NCBI GenBank assembly: GCA_910587085.1
Contig: CAJUMC010000013.1
Span: forward strand, 1 to 64,000
Direction: 5' to 3'
Length of the DNA stretch: 64,000 nt
Origin: an uncultured Lachnospiraceae bacterium
Lineage (GTDB): Bacteria > Bacillota > Clostridia > Lachnospirales > Lachnospiraceae
Part shown: positions 16,989 through 25,649 of the stretch, piece by piece
How the letters are laid out: the number at the start of each line of letters is the position of its first letter
How positions within the stretch are numbered: the first letter of the stretch is position 1
Position numbers and translations under genes: made by a program
The notes under the pieces: generated by a model
Seen by the model: only the letters and a program-made list of their open reading frames with translations
What the model was told of the DNA's origin: nothing
Database searches by the model: none

Positions 16989-17288
16989 TTACAGACCGGA
17001 GAAGATCTCGATGTCTGCGCTGTCAGCGGTCAGCTGAACGATGGCCTTCTTTCTCTTTGCCGTCTTTCCGGAGACTGCGCCGCGTCTGCGGGTCTTGCCG
17101 TCCAGATTCATTGTGTTCACGCTGGCAACCTTCGCGCCCGCGAACATCTTTTCAACCGCTTCCTTAATCTGATTCTTTGTTGCATCCGGATGAACGGAAA
17201 ACGTGTACTTTTTCTCACTCATGGAGTTCATGGTCTTCTCCGTTACAACCGGGCGAAGAATCACGTCATAATATTTCAAATCAGCCAT
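16989..17288 (-). CDS. rplW: 50S ribosomal protein L23
   Basis: L23 (99 residues), the docking site for trigger factor and SRP at the tunnel exit. Family features are YYDVILRPVVTEKTMNSMSE and FSVHPDATKNQIKEAVEKMF. Its ATG overlaps the rplD stop (TAATG). A 161-base spacer follows before rplB. Confidence 0.97.
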   Translation of the reverse strand: MADLKYYDVILRPVVTEKTMNSMSEKKYTFSVHPDATKNQIKEAVEKMFAGAKVASVNTMNLDGKTRRRGAVSGKTAKRKKAIVQLTADSADIEIFSGL

Positions 17289-17908
17289 TATGCGTACACC
17301 TCCTCAATCTTTGCAACAGCATCCTTCGTGATCACCAGGCTGTCGTACTTCACAATGTCATAAACATTGATCGCATTGTAGAGAGCGGTTCTCACTTCCG
17401 GAAGATTTCTCGCGGAGAGAATGACATTCTCATTTTTGTCGCCGAGCACAACCAGGGCCTTATTGACCTTCAAGCTGTTCAGCACCGCCGCCATCTTCTT
17501 TGTCTTGATCTCGTCAAAGCTCAGGGAGTCAAGCACGAAAATCTTGTCGGCAACCACTCTGGAGGTAAGCGCGGACTTCACTGCAATCGCCTTTTCCTTG
17601 CGGTTCATCTTGAACGAATAATCTCTCGGCTTCGGGGCGAATACAACGCCGCCGCCCTTCCACTGCGGAGCTCTGGTCGAGCCCTGTCTCGCATGGCCGG
17701 TACCCTTCTGCTTCCACGGCTTTCTTCCGCCGCCGCTCACTTCTGCGCGGGTCTTCGCGCTCTGCGTACCCTGGCGCTTGTTTGCAAGCTGGCTCACAAC
17801 CGCCATGTGCATCAAATGCTCGTTTACTTCTACGCCGAAGACGGCATCGTTCAATTCCATCGTGCCTACTTCGCTGCCTTCCATATTATAAACCTTTACG
17901 TTCGCCAT
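17288..17908 (-). CDS. rplD: 50S ribosomal protein L4
   Basis: L4 (206 residues), with an extended loop in the exit tunnel. It contains the loop KTRAEVSGGGRKPWKQKGTG and the downstream GGGVVFAPKPRDYSFKMN. In E. coli L4 represses the S10 operon by acting on its leader; the long leader here leaves that open. The start follows AAGGAGG. Confidence 0.97.
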   Translation of the reverse strand: MANVKVYNMEGSEVGTMELNDAVFGVEVNEHLMHMAVVSQLANKRQGTQSAKTRAEVSGGGRKPWKQKGTGHARQGSTRAPQWKGGGVVFAPKPRDYSFKMNRKEKAIAVKSALTSRVVADKIFVLDSLSFDEIKTKKMAAVLNSLKVNKALVVLGDKNENVILSARNLPEVRTALYNAINVYDIVKYDSLVITKDAVAKIEEVYA

Positions 17909-17935
17909 TCTGGTATTCCTCCTTTCTCAAGCGTT

Positions 17936-18571
17936 CTAGTTTGCGCTCTTCACGGTTTCCTTCAGTACCACAAGGGCCTTCTTCGGTCCCGGCACCGCAC
18001 CCTTCACCAGGATGATATTGTTTTCCGTATCAATTCTGACAACCTCGAGATTCTGTACGGTCGCTCTCACATGACCCATCTGGCCCGGCATGTGCTTGCC
18101 CTTGAACACACGGCCCGGGGTGGTTGCCGGTCCGTTGGAGCCCGCATGTCTGTGATATTTGGAACCGTGTCCCATCGGTCCTCTGGACAGGCCGTGGCGC
18201 TTGATCGCACCCTGGAATCCCTTGCCCTTGGTCGTTCCGGTTGCGTCAACCCTGTCGCCCTCGGCAAAGATATCGACCCTGATCTCCTGGCCTACCTGGT
18301 AGTCAGCTGCGTTCTCAAACCTGAATTCCCTGAGAAATCTCTTGTTTGCAACACCCGCCTTCGCGAAATGTCCCTTTCTCGGCTTGTTTACAAGGACATC
18401 CCTGATGTCGCCGAAGCCGACCTGAACTGCATTGTAGCCGTCCGTCTCAACGGTCTTGACCTGCGTTACTGCGCACGGTCCCGCCTGCAGTACCGTTACC
18501 GGAGTAAGCACTCCGTTCTCCCCGAAGATCTGCGTCATGCCGACCTTCGCAGCTAAAATAGCCTTCTTCAT
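17936..18571 (-). CDS. rplC: 50S ribosomal protein L3
   Basis: L3 (211 residues), an early assembly protein whose extension reaches the peptidyl transferase centre. It begins MKKAILAAKVGMTQIFGENG and has the signature KGKGFQGAIKRHGLSRGPMG with HAGS following. AGGAGG precedes the ATG. Confidence 0.97.
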   Translation of the reverse strand: MKKAILAAKVGMTQIFGENGVLTPVTVLQAGPCAVTQVKTVETDGYNAVQVGFGDIRDVLVNKPRKGHFAKAGVANKRFLREFRFENAADYQVGQEIRVDIFAEGDRVDATGTTKGKGFQGAIKRHGLSRGPMGHGSKYHRHAGSNGPATTPGRVFKGKHMPGQMGHVRATVQNLEVVRIDTENNIILVKGAVPGPKKALVVLKETVKSAN

Positions 18572-18703
18572 AACTTTTGCACCTCCTGTTTAATCTACAG
18601 CGGATCGGAGCGATTTCTCCCCGATCATCCTAGACGGTTTATAAAAACCCTAAGGATTATTCTTTTTGTCCGCCTTCAATAAAAGGCATACCATGATGAA
18701 ACG

Positions 18704-19015
18704 TTATTTCATCTTGATATCGATGTACACGCCAGCCGGCATCTCCAGTCTCGACAGCGCATCCACCGTCTTCTGGGTCGGGGCAATGATATCAATCAGC
18801 CTCTTGTGCGTTCTCTGCTCAAACTGCTCTCTGGAATCCTTGTACTTGTGTACGGCGCGGAGAATCGTAACCACTTCCTTCTTCGTCGGCAGCGGCACCG
18901 GTCCGCTCACCTTAGATCCCGTCTTTTTTACTGTTTCGATGATTTTTGCAGCAGATGAATCAATCAGCTGATGATCATAAGCCTTGAGAGTAATTCTCAT
19001 AACCTGACTTGCCAT
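18704..19015 (-). CDS. rpsJ: 30S ribosomal protein S10
   Basis: S10 (103 residues), a head protein that also acts as NusE in antitermination. The ATG at 19015 gives MASQVMRITLKAYDHQLIDS, preceded by AAGGAGG; a longer in-frame reading to 19183 is not supported. The C-terminal segment RLIDIIAPTQKTVDALSRLE is typical. It is the first gene of the superoperon and is preceded by a leader of about 310 bases. Confidence 0.98.
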   Translation of the reverse strand: MASQVMRITLKAYDHQLIDSSAAKIIETVKKTGSKVSGPVPLPTKKEVVTILRAVHKYKDSREQFEQRTHKRLIDIIAPTQKTVDALSRLEMPAGVYIDIKMK

Positions 19016-19328
19016 AAAAAAAGTCGCCTCCTTTTCGCACTTCATTGCAGTACGACAAGCGGTGACTGTACACTCACCCGTGTGTTTCGCACTTGAAGGA
19101 ATGAAAAACGCGGGCTTTTGCCCTTCTGCGTCCCTTGGCTTCATCCCGAAAAAGCCGAGTCCACGGTTTTCTGTCTTTTTCACGTCCGATTCTGCAGACG
19201 CACTCCGACAGACTATTTATCTGTACAGTGACTTGTCGCCAGTTTCGATAACTTGACATTCGCTCCACGGAAAACCTGCCCTGGAAAAGGCAGCAACCTC
19301 ACGCTTCTACGCTATCAACGTCACAACG
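19016..19328 (-). promoter_or_regulatory. Long untranslated leader of the S10 superoperon
   Basis: From the predicted start near 19328 to the rpsJ ATG there are about 310 bases without a gene. Several hairpins are possible, including GGCTTT/GAAGCC near 19140-19160, a GGGC/GCCC hairpin followed by GCGTTTTT near 19105-19130 that resembles a weak attenuator, and GGTGA/TCACC near 19062-19080. A ribosomal-protein-binding leader is possible, but no known leader family was recognised by eye. Confidence 0.4.
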
Positions 19329-19334
19329 GTTGAT

Positions 19335-19363
19335 ATTATACCTTAGAAAACCCTGTATTGCAA
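19335..19363 (-). promoter_or_regulatory. Sigma-A promoter of the S10 superoperon
   Basis: On the minus strand TTGCAA (19358-19363) and TATAAT (19335-19340) are separated by exactly 17 bases. This is close to consensus and correctly placed upstream of rpsJ. Confidence 0.85.
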
Positions 19364-19541
19364 GCATTTTCCGAAAATTTTGGCGAAGCCGCAAGACAAA
19401 ATTTCTCAAATTTTCCTGCCGCTCTTTGTGCAGGATGCACAATTTCAAAGTACCTCGCCGTAAAAAACAGCACTATACACGCAGCCGTGCGTATCATTTT
19501 TCCCGCGCCGGCACAGGGATCTCTCCCTGGCCCTGACGGCA

Positions 19542-20414
19542 TCAGCGCATCCACCGCCCTGATGCCCCGCACGGCAGTACCAGACCGTTTCCGCTCACCG
19601 GAAGGCCGAGCTCATCCGCCTCCGTACACCCGCCGAAACGCCTCAGCTCAAGCCCCAGCAGATAGCGGAGCACGGCCGGCTGCAGTCCGGTTGTGTAGGA
19701 ATTGATCAGGAAAAACAGCGGTTCCTCCGAAAGAACGCCGGTACACAGCTTTACAAAATCATGGATGCTGTCCTCGATCTTCCATATTTCGCCCTTCGGC
19801 CCGCGCCCGTAGGACGGCGGATCCATAATCACGGCGTCATAGCGGCTGCCCCGCCGGATTTCCCGCTCCACAAACTTGCGGCAGTCGTCCACAATATAGC
19901 GGATCGGTGCTCCGGAAAGCCCGGAAGCCGCCGCGTTCTCCTTCGCCCAGGTCACCATACCCTTCGACGCATCCACATGCGTGACGGCCGCACCCGCCGC
20001 CGCCGCGGCCGCTGTGGCTCCGCCGGTGTACGCAAACAGGTTGAGCACCCGGACCGGCTGTTCCGGTTTTTCCGCTCCTCTGGTGCGGATCAACCCGGAA
20101 AACCAGTCCCAGTTGGCCGCCTGTTCCGGAAAAAGCCCGGTGTGCTTGAACGCGAAGGGCTGCAGGTGGAAGCGCAGCCCGCCGTAGCTGATCTGCCACT
20201 GCTCCGGCAGGTCAAAAACCTCCCACTCGCCCCCGCCCTTGCTGCTGCGGTGATAATGCGCGTTCGGCCTGCGCCAGCCCGCGTGCGTCCGCTCCGTTTT
20301 CCAGATCACCTGCGGATCGGGCCGCACCAGCAGATAATCTCCCCACCGCTCCAGCTTTTCGCCGTCCGAGGTGTCAATCACCTCATAATCCTTCCATCCG
20401 TCCGCTGTCCACAT
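19542..20414 (-). CDS. Class I SAM-dependent methyltransferase, RlmI-like
   Basis: A predicted 290-residue methyltransferase of the large COG1092-type family that includes rRNA cytosine methyltransferases. The SAM-binding motif I is VRVLNLFAYTGGATAAAAAAG (about residues 125-145), followed by the acidic HVDASKGMVTWAKENA. Motif IV is VIMDPPSYGRGPKGE. The ATG at 20414 was chosen because it lies nine bases after AGGAGG. The N-terminal PUA-like domain of full-length RlmI is missing or strongly reduced. It shares strand with the GH26-like gene 46 bases upstream and ends just before the S10 promoter. The exact substrate is unknown. Confidence 0.8.
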   Translation of the reverse strand: MWTADGWKDYEVIDTSDGEKLERWGDYLLVRPDPQVIWKTERTHAGWRRPNAHYHRSSKGGGEWEVFDLPEQWQISYGGLRFHLQPFAFKHTGLFPEQAANWDWFSGLIRTRGAEKPEQPVRVLNLFAYTGGATAAAAAAGAAVTHVDASKGMVTWAKENAAASGLSGAPIRYIVDDCRKFVEREIRRGSRYDAVIMDPPSYGRGPKGEIWKIEDSIHDFVKLCTGVLSEEPLFFLINSYTTGLQPAVLRYLLGLELRRFGGCTEADELGLPVSGNGLVLPCGASGRWMR

Positions 20415-20460
20415 TGCCGTGCTCCTCCTAATCATACCGGCGGCTTCTCTCCGCACGCCT

Positions 20461-21900
20461 CTATCTTGCCGTCTCCACCGGCTCAAACCGTATCCGAACC
20501 TTCGGCAGCGCCGTGATGGTGGTATAGCTGTTCATCAGCCCGTCCTCCAGGTTCAGATCATTCTCCCCGCCGGCTGGAGGCGCGAAAAGCCTGAGCGGCA
20601 GATCGCACGCACCTTCAAGCGGTTTTTCATAGAACGCGCTCATCAGGTCAATCGTCCTTGCCTTCGGCGATTTGTAAAACCACGTCCCGTTCAGCTCGAG
20701 CATCAGATTGGAATCATCCTCAAAAACCACCTCACAGAAATGCGGATTCCGATCAAAATGAAGCGGGATCGCAAGTCCGTCTGCATCCTCCGCACCGCCC
20801 CAGCGCAGAGTAACCGGCAGGGAAACTTCCCCCTGCAGCGTCATCTCCGGGCTGAAATAGTCGTCATGAATTATTTCCTTATACGTATGCAGAAGCGGCT
20901 GTGCAATGCCGACCTGCGCATTGTTCGGGTCCTCAATCTCAAGGCCGAGCCTGCCCCGGTCACGGAACTGATACATGGAAAAGCTTGTAAACCAGGAAGC
21001 CCCCTCCTGCCGGATCAGATCACAGAATTCCCGAACCATTGCCGCCTGATCGTAAGGCCCCGTCACATCTCCGTCCGCGTTCAGCTCGCTCATCATCATC
21101 GGCTTCGCCGTGCCGCCGTTGAGCTCTTTAAAACGATCGTACGTACGCTTCGTATACTGATAGATATCGCGGATGCTGCCCCGGCTGTGAGAGCTTCCCC
21201 CGCGCTCCGCCACGTCGTAAGGCCAGCCCCAGTGCAGCGCGAAATACTTGTCAATGGACCACATATCCGTATCGCGCACCGCCTGTGCAAATTCCTGTTC
21301 CATCTCAATCTCCGTCCTGCCCTCATCCACGCCTCCGGTGCAGAGGATGGTCCGCACGTTCGGCGCGTGCTCCCTGAGAATCGCACAGAAATGGCAGTAG
21401 AATTCACCGATCTCTTTATAGCTGCTGCGCTTTGTAAAGCTGAACCAGTTTCCGGTGCATTCGTGATTGATTCGCAGCATCATGCGGCCGAACGGCCTGA
21501 GATCCTTCGCGATCGCAATCAGATGCTCGTCCGATACATGCGGATCGATTGTCAGTGTGAGCGTCACATCCTGGCCGTGACGGCGGATGTCCCGCATATA
21601 GCTGAACGGCTCTCCCTCCGTACTTCCGTTCAGACCGCCCCGGTATGTAAAATAGTCGTCATACGGGTAATCCCACGCAAACGAAACATTCGGATTTGCG
21701 TGAACCACGCTCGCCCGGCCCGGCCAGCCTGCATCAAGCGGATAATAGCAGTACATCAGGCTGATGCTGCGGTGCGGCCTGCCCAGCGCGTGCAGGATAT
21801 AATCCTGATCCACATATTCTCCGCGCTCGGAACCGTCTCCCAGATCCACCGCGCATTTTGCTTTCCCCATATGAAGGGAATACGCCCTGTATTCACTCAT
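20461..21900 (-). CDS. GH26-like glycoside hydrolase, cytoplasmic
   Basis: Predicted 479-residue protein that looks like a clan GH-A (alpha/beta)8 hydrolase closest to family 26 (beta-mannanase-like). The candidate acid/base is Glu147 in RMMLRINHECTGNWFSF, which matches the family's His-Glu...Asn-Trp-Phe pattern. The candidate nucleophile is Glu272 in KPMMMSELNADGD. An aromatic-rich active-site segment, DKYFALHWGWPYD, lies between them. A C-terminal region of about 120 residues is beta-rich and may be an accessory domain. The ATG at 21900 follows CGGAGGAAGG; there is no signal peptide, so it would act on imported oligosaccharides or on an intracellular polymer. The family assignment comes from motif recognition only. 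Confidence 0.65.
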   Translation of the reverse strand: MSEYRAYSLHMGKAKCAVDLGDGSERGEYVDQDYILHALGRPHRSISLMYCYYPLDAGWPGRASVVHANPNVSFAWDYPYDDYFTYRGGLNGSTEGEPFSYMRDIRRHGQDVTLTLTIDPHVSDEHLIAIAKDLRPFGRMMLRINHECTGNWFSFTKRSSYKEIGEFYCHFCAILREHAPNVRTILCTGGVDEGRTEIEMEQEFAQAVRDTDMWSIDKYFALHWGWPYDVAERGGSSHSRGSIRDIYQYTKRTYDRFKELNGGTAKPMMMSELNADGDVTGPYDQAAMVREFCDLIRQEGASWFTSFSMYQFRDRGRLGLEIEDPNNAQVGIAQPLLHTYKEIIHDDYFSPEMTLQGEVSLPVTLRWGGAEDADGLAIPLHFDRNPHFCEVVFEDDSNLMLELNGTWFYKSPKARTIDLMSAFYEKPLEGACDLPLRLFAPPAGGENDLNLEDGLMNSYTTITALPKVRIRFEPVETAR

Positions 21901-22094
21901 ACCTTCCTCCGTTCCCGCGGCCGCCCCCCAACAGAACGCCGCGCAAATACCGTATTTTTCGTTATTATGATACCAGAACGCCGGGAAAAATGCAAGGGCT
22001 GCAGCCCCGAACCTTCTGCATCTGCCCCGGCAAGCCCGGAAGAAAAAAACTGCCCGCAGCATCCTTTTCCCGCATCGACAGCCGATAAAAACAG

Positions 22095-22122
22095 TTGCAT
22101 TTTTTTTAATATATGGTACAAT
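22095..22122 (+). promoter_or_regulatory. Promoter of the small membrane protein
   Basis: TTGCAT (22095-22100) and TACAAT (22117-22122) are separated by 16 bases. The promoter precedes the gene starting at 22197 and is divergent from the GH26-like gene. The 21901-22094 part of the intergenic region shows no gene. Confidence 0.6.
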
Positions 22123-22196
22123 TTAGCTGTTGCAATTTCCTGCAGCCCCGCCTTTGGCCGGCCTGCAGCCATAATTCCAAACAAGGAGGGTTACTT

Positions 22197-22712
22197 ATGC
22201 CGATATGGGCAATTGTTGTACTTATTATCCTTGCCGTTCTGCTTATCGCATTTATCGGGCTTGCGATCTACGCGAATAAGCTGCAGAAAAAATCCGAGGC
22301 ATCCCAGGAGCAGATTCGCGCAAATGCACAGACATATTCCATTCTCGTGATCGACAAAAAAAGGATGAAACTGAAGGAAGCAGGATTTCCGCAGCTTGTC
22401 GTCGATCAGACCCCAAAGGCGCTCCGGGGCGCAAAGGTTCCGGTTGTCAAGGCAAAAATCGGTCCGAAGGTCACCAATCTGATGTGCGACGAAAAGATTT
22501 TTGATCTCATTCCGGTTAAGAAGGAAGTTAAGGCCGTGATGAACGGCATTTATATTATCGACGTGCGCGGCCTTCGCGGCGGACTTGAGCAGAAGCCGGT
22601 AAAGCAGAGCTGGCTGAAGCGCACGAAGGCAAAGCTGCTGAAGAAGCCGGAAAAAATCGAAGCAGAAACAAATAAGGCGGAGACCGGCAAGAAAAACGCA
22701 AAAAAGGACTGA
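22197..22712 (+). CDS. Single-pass membrane protein, function unknown
   Basis: Predicted 171-residue protein that begins MPIWAIVVLIILAVLLIAFI, a single N-terminal transmembrane helix without a cleavage site. It continues with a soluble, basic domain (residues about 35-130: YSILVIDKKRMKLKEAGFPQ...VTNLMCDEKIFDLIPVKKEV) and a lysine/glutamate-rich tail. The layout suggests a cytosolic domain tethered to the membrane. The ATG at 22197 follows AAGGAGGG. It is monocistronic with its own promoter and terminator. It resembles conserved hypothetical proteins of Lachnospiraceae as far as I recall; no function is claimed. Confidence 0.8.
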   Translation: MPIWAIVVLIILAVLLIAFIGLAIYANKLQKKSEASQEQIRANAQTYSILVIDKKRMKLKEAGFPQLVVDQTPKALRGAKVPVVKAKIGPKVTNLMCDEKIFDLIPVKKEVKAVMNGIYIIDVRGLRGGLEQKPVKQSWLKRTKAKLLKKPEKIEAETNKAETGKKNAKKD

Positions 22713-22828
22713 CGGCGGCTGACAACACAGGCGGAAGGGAAAAGCAAAGATAAGCCCGAAAGCTGATTTTGCAGGATGCTGAAAACCACGTTAAAACGAC
22801 GAAGCAGCAAATAGAAGGACATTATAAA

Positions 22829-22874
22829 AAACCCGCCGGGCAGAGAAAGATTTCCCTGCCCGGCGGGTTTTATG
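22829..22874. terminator. Bidirectional terminator between convergent genes
   Basis: A 13-bp perfect stem (ACCCGCCGGGCAG at 22831-22843 pairing with CTGCCCGGCGGGT at 22856-22868) has T runs on both sides. It can serve the membrane-protein gene on the plus strand and the ddl-murI-DUF1934 operon on the minus strand. Confidence 0.85.
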
Positions 22875-22919
22875 CTGCGCTATAGACTTCTCTGTAGCTG
22901 CGGCAGCTTTTCTCCTGCT

Positions 22920-23119
22920 GCGCTGCCGCTTTTCCTGCTGCGCCGTCAGCTCTCAACACCGCTGCCGCAGACTTTTCCTGCTGCGCTGCAACTTTCCCTG
23001 CCGCAGCCTTTTTTCCGCCATGCTGCCGCTTTCCACGCCGCGCCGTCAGCTCTCAACACTGCTGCCGCAGACTTTTTCCTGCCGCGCCGGGCCGTTTCTT
23101 TATTACCGGCAGCAATTAT
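22920..23119. repeat. 100-bp tandem duplication
   Basis: Two imperfect copies exactly 100 bp apart (about 22920-23019 and 23020-23119). The best-conserved block, CGCCGTCAGCTCTCAACAC, occurs at 22941 and 23041 and is followed in both by GCTGCCGCAGACTTTT. The unit is rich in GCTGC and GCCGC. It lies downstream of the DUF1934 gene; no gene is seen between 22713 and 23131. Confidence 0.75.
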
Positions 23120-23131
23120 GCCGCCCGGTTC

Positions 23132-23557
23132 TCACGGCTTCAGCGGCTCCACCCGAACCGAGAGCTCACATTCCGAAACATGCTGATAATTCATCGCCAG
23201 CATATATTTCAATTTCAGCACAAGCAGCTGCCCGCTCTCCTCCAGCTCAATCCCGCGCGTTGTGATGCCGAGCATCAGATCACCGTAGGGCGTATTGTAA
23301 TAGGTCATATTCATCCTGTCCTTCTCAAACAGAATATGGACATTGATATTTCCTTTTTTTGTAAGTTCCACGACATGCTCTGAAATCTTCAGCATACATT
23401 TCGAAACCGCCTGCTCCTCCTCCGACAGCTCGTCGTAAATCAGATAATGCTTCCCGTTTTTGCAGTAATACTCACCGCGGCTGATCACCTCCACCGCTTC
23501 CTCCGTCTCCGCCTCAAACTGCAGCCCGGAAACGGTAATAAGCACATCCTTTGTCAT
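23132..23557 (-). CDS. DUF1934 family beta-barrel protein (YwiB-like)
   Basis: Predicted 141-residue cytoplasmic protein of the DUF1934 family, a calycin-like beta-barrel. Typical features are the opening DVLITVSGLQFEAETEEAVE, ISRGEYYCKNGKHYLIYDE, the central TPYGDLMLGITTRGIELEES, and a C-terminal LKYMLAMNYQHVSECELSV. The biological role of the family is unknown. It is the last gene of a run with ddl and murI, 53 bases after murI, which hints at a cell-wall connection. Confidence 0.8.
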   Translation of the reverse strand: MTKDVLITVSGLQFEAETEEAVEVISRGEYYCKNGKHYLIYDELSEEEQAVSKCMLKISEHVVELTKKGNINVHILFEKDRMNMTYYNTPYGDLMLGITTRGIELEESGQLLVLKLKYMLAMNYQHVSECELSVRVEPLKP

Positions 23558-23610
23558 AACCGCTTTGCACCCTTCCGCCGCCTGCTGCCCGCCTGAGGGG
23601 CGCTCTGCGG

Positions 23611-24435
23611 CTATTCAAACGTCTTGATGGCAACATTCTTTGTCTCAATCACATTGCACGGCAGAATGGAATTGGCAAACGAACGGAACTTCTCCGCACC
23701 GTCGCTCACATAAAATCTGTGCTCCGGAACCTCCGGGCTGCTGTTCAGCTCCCCGCGTTCCGTCAGCAGCTGCTTCAGGCATTTCGCCGTTTCAACCGCC
23801 GGATTGACGAGGGTCACTCCGCCGCCGAGCACCTCCTGCACCACATCCCGGATCAGATTGCTCAGCAGCGGATAATGCGTGCATCCAAGCACAAGCGAAT
23901 CAACATCCTTTCCCCGGAATTCCCCGAGATATCTCCGGGCCACTTCCCGCGTAACGGAATCATAGATCCATCCCTCCTCCACAAGAGGGACAAAGAGAGG
24001 GCACGCCTTGCCGAATACGTTCAGCTCCGGGCTGATATTGTAGATATGCTTGTTGTACATCCCGCTGCGTATTGTGCCCTCGGTTCCAATCACGCCGATA
24101 CTCCCGTTCCTGGTTACGCCCGCCGCCGTCCTCGCTCCCGGCTCCACCACATCTATAATCGGCAGGTCAAATTCTTTTCGCATGGTATCAACCGCAAGTG
24201 CGGACGCCGTGTTGCATGCCACAACAACCACCTTGACTCCCTGTGAAATGAGAAATTTCGTGATCTGCCTGGAATACTCCGTCACGGTTTCCTTTGACTT
24301 GCTGCCGTAAGGCACCCGCGCCGTATCTCCGTAATATAAAATCCTCTCCCCCGGCAGCCGGCTCATTATCTCCTTTGCCACCGTCAATCCGCCCACACCG
24401 GAGTCAAACACTCCGACCGGCAACCCGCAATCCAT
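23611..24435 (-). CDS. murI: Glutamate racemase
   Basis: Glutamate racemase (274 residues), supplying D-glutamate for peptidoglycan. The N-terminal active-site Asp is in VGVFDSGVGGLTVAKE, the first catalytic Cys in VVACNTASA and the second in LVLGCTHYPLL, so both catalytic cysteines are present. The ATG at 24435 was chosen because it lies eight bases after GGAGG; an upstream ATG two codons earlier is too close to the ribosome binding site. It is downstream of ddl on the same strand, giving a small peptidoglycan precursor operon. Confidence 0.95.
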   Translation of the reverse strand: MDCGLPVGVFDSGVGGLTVAKEIMSRLPGERILYYGDTARVPYGSKSKETVTEYSRQITKFLISQGVKVVVVACNTASALAVDTMRKEFDLPIIDVVEPGARTAAGVTRNGSIGVIGTEGTIRSGMYNKHIYNISPELNVFGKACPLFVPLVEEGWIYDSVTREVARRYLGEFRGKDVDSLVLGCTHYPLLSNLIRDVVQEVLGGGVTLVNPAVETAKCLKQLLTERGELNSSPEVPEHRFYVSDGAEKFRSFANSILPCNVIETKNVAIKTFE

Positions 24436-24581
24436 TCCCATTCCCTCCTGTGCTGCCCGCAATGCTGCGCAACCCGCCGTCTTATAATAACTCTGCTACG
24501 CATTTACCGCTTCCGGTATCTGCGCCTGCCGTCATCCGTCTGCGGATTTATCAGCTTCTGTCTCTGCCGCTTCTGCTCTGC

Positions 24582-25649
24582 TCAGCGCTCCAGCGCCAGC
24601 TCCAGCAGCCGGCCGACAAGCTCCCTCTTGGAAATGCCCTGCGCTTCCCACAGCATCGGATACATGCTGATGGATGTAAAGCCCGGAAGCGTATTGATCT
24701 CGTTAAACACCACCTCGTTCGTGCCTTCTTCCAGGAAGAAATCGACGCGCGCCAGCCCGAAGCCGTCCACCGCACGGAAAATGCACACGGCATCTTCCCG
24801 GATTTCCTCCGTCTTCCCCTCCGGAAGCTCCGGAGAAATCACCGTTTTGGACTCTTCATTGTTGTATTTGGCATCGTAATCGTAAAATTCCGCCGCCGCA
24901 AGAATTTCCCCGACGCCGGACGGGCGCGGCTGTGTGCCTCCCAGCACGGCGCATTCAAGCTCCCGGCCCCGGATCGCCTCCTCCACCAAAAGCTTGCGGT
25001 CGTGCTCTGCGGCCAGCAGAAGCCCTTTGATCAGCTCCCCCCGTGAATCTGCCCTGGAAACCCCGCAGGAGGAGCCGGCATTGGCCGGCTTGATAAACAC
25101 CGGATAGGGCAGCGTTTCTTCCACGCGCCGGGCAACCGCTTCCGCGTCTTTGAGTTCCTCCCGGAAAATACCTAAATATTTTGCCTGCCGGATACCAAGC
25201 TGCGCCACAATCTGCTTTGTGTAAAGCTTATCCATGGACACCGCGGATGCGAGCACTCCGCAGCCGGCATAGGGCAGTCCCGCCAGTTCGAACAGCCCCT
25301 GAACCGTACCGTCCTCCCCGTAGAGACCATGCAGCGCCGGAAAAACAACATCGACCGGAATCATGGACACCTCCGCACTTTTTCCCGAATCCGGACGTTC
25401 AAACACAAGCACCGACTTCATGCCCGCATCGGGCGCAAGCACCGCGCTTTTTGTCCCGTTCCGCCAGGACCCGTCCGCGATCAGGTCCGTCCGTTCCACA
25501 TACAGCCATCTTCCTTCCTTCGTTATCCCGATCAGCAATACAATATATTTTTCCGGATCAATTGCCTCCGCAATCGTCCGTGCGGACATACAGGATACCT
25601 CATGCTCCGAGGACTGTCCGCCGAATAGTACAGCCACTGTTTTCTTCAT
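24582..25649 (-). CDS. ddl: D-alanine--D-alanine ligase
   Basis: ATP-grasp ligase (355 residues) that makes the D-Ala-D-Ala dipeptide of the peptidoglycan stem. N-terminal KTVAVLFGGQSSEHEVSCMS and the ATP-binding segment VFIKPANAGSSCGVSRA are typical. The omega-loop region AAAEFYDYDAKYNNEES keeps the Tyr-Asp-Tyr and Lys-Tyr pattern of D-Ala-D-Ala enzymes, so glycopeptide-type D-lactate specificity is not suggested. The metal-binding segment is ARVDFFLEE...VVFNEINTLPG. The start at 25649 gives the canonical MKKTVAVLFGG. It is followed by murI after a 146-base spacer. Confidence 0.96.
   Translation of the reverse strand: MKKTVAVLFGGQSSEHEVSCMSARTIAEAIDPEKYIVLLIGITKEGRWLYVERTDLIADGSWRNGTKSAVLAPDAGMKSVLVFERPDSGKSAEVSMIPVDVVFPALHGLYGEDGTVQGLFELAGLPYAGCGVLASAVSMDKLYTKQIVAQLGIRQAKYLGIFREELKDAEAVARRVEETLPYPVFIKPANAGSSCGVSRADSRGELIKGLLLAAEHDRKLLVEEAIRGRELECAVLGGTQPRPSGVGEILAAAEFYDYDAKYNNEESKTVISPELPEGKTEEIREDAVCIFRAVDGFGLARVDFFLEEGTNEVVFNEINTLPGFTSISMYPMLWEAQGISKRELVGRLLELALER

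Noticed and set aside
20419..22350. A 643-codon open frame antisense to the GH26-like gene
   Set aside because: The minus-strand protein has catalytic motifs and a ribosome binding site; the plus-strand frame has neither.
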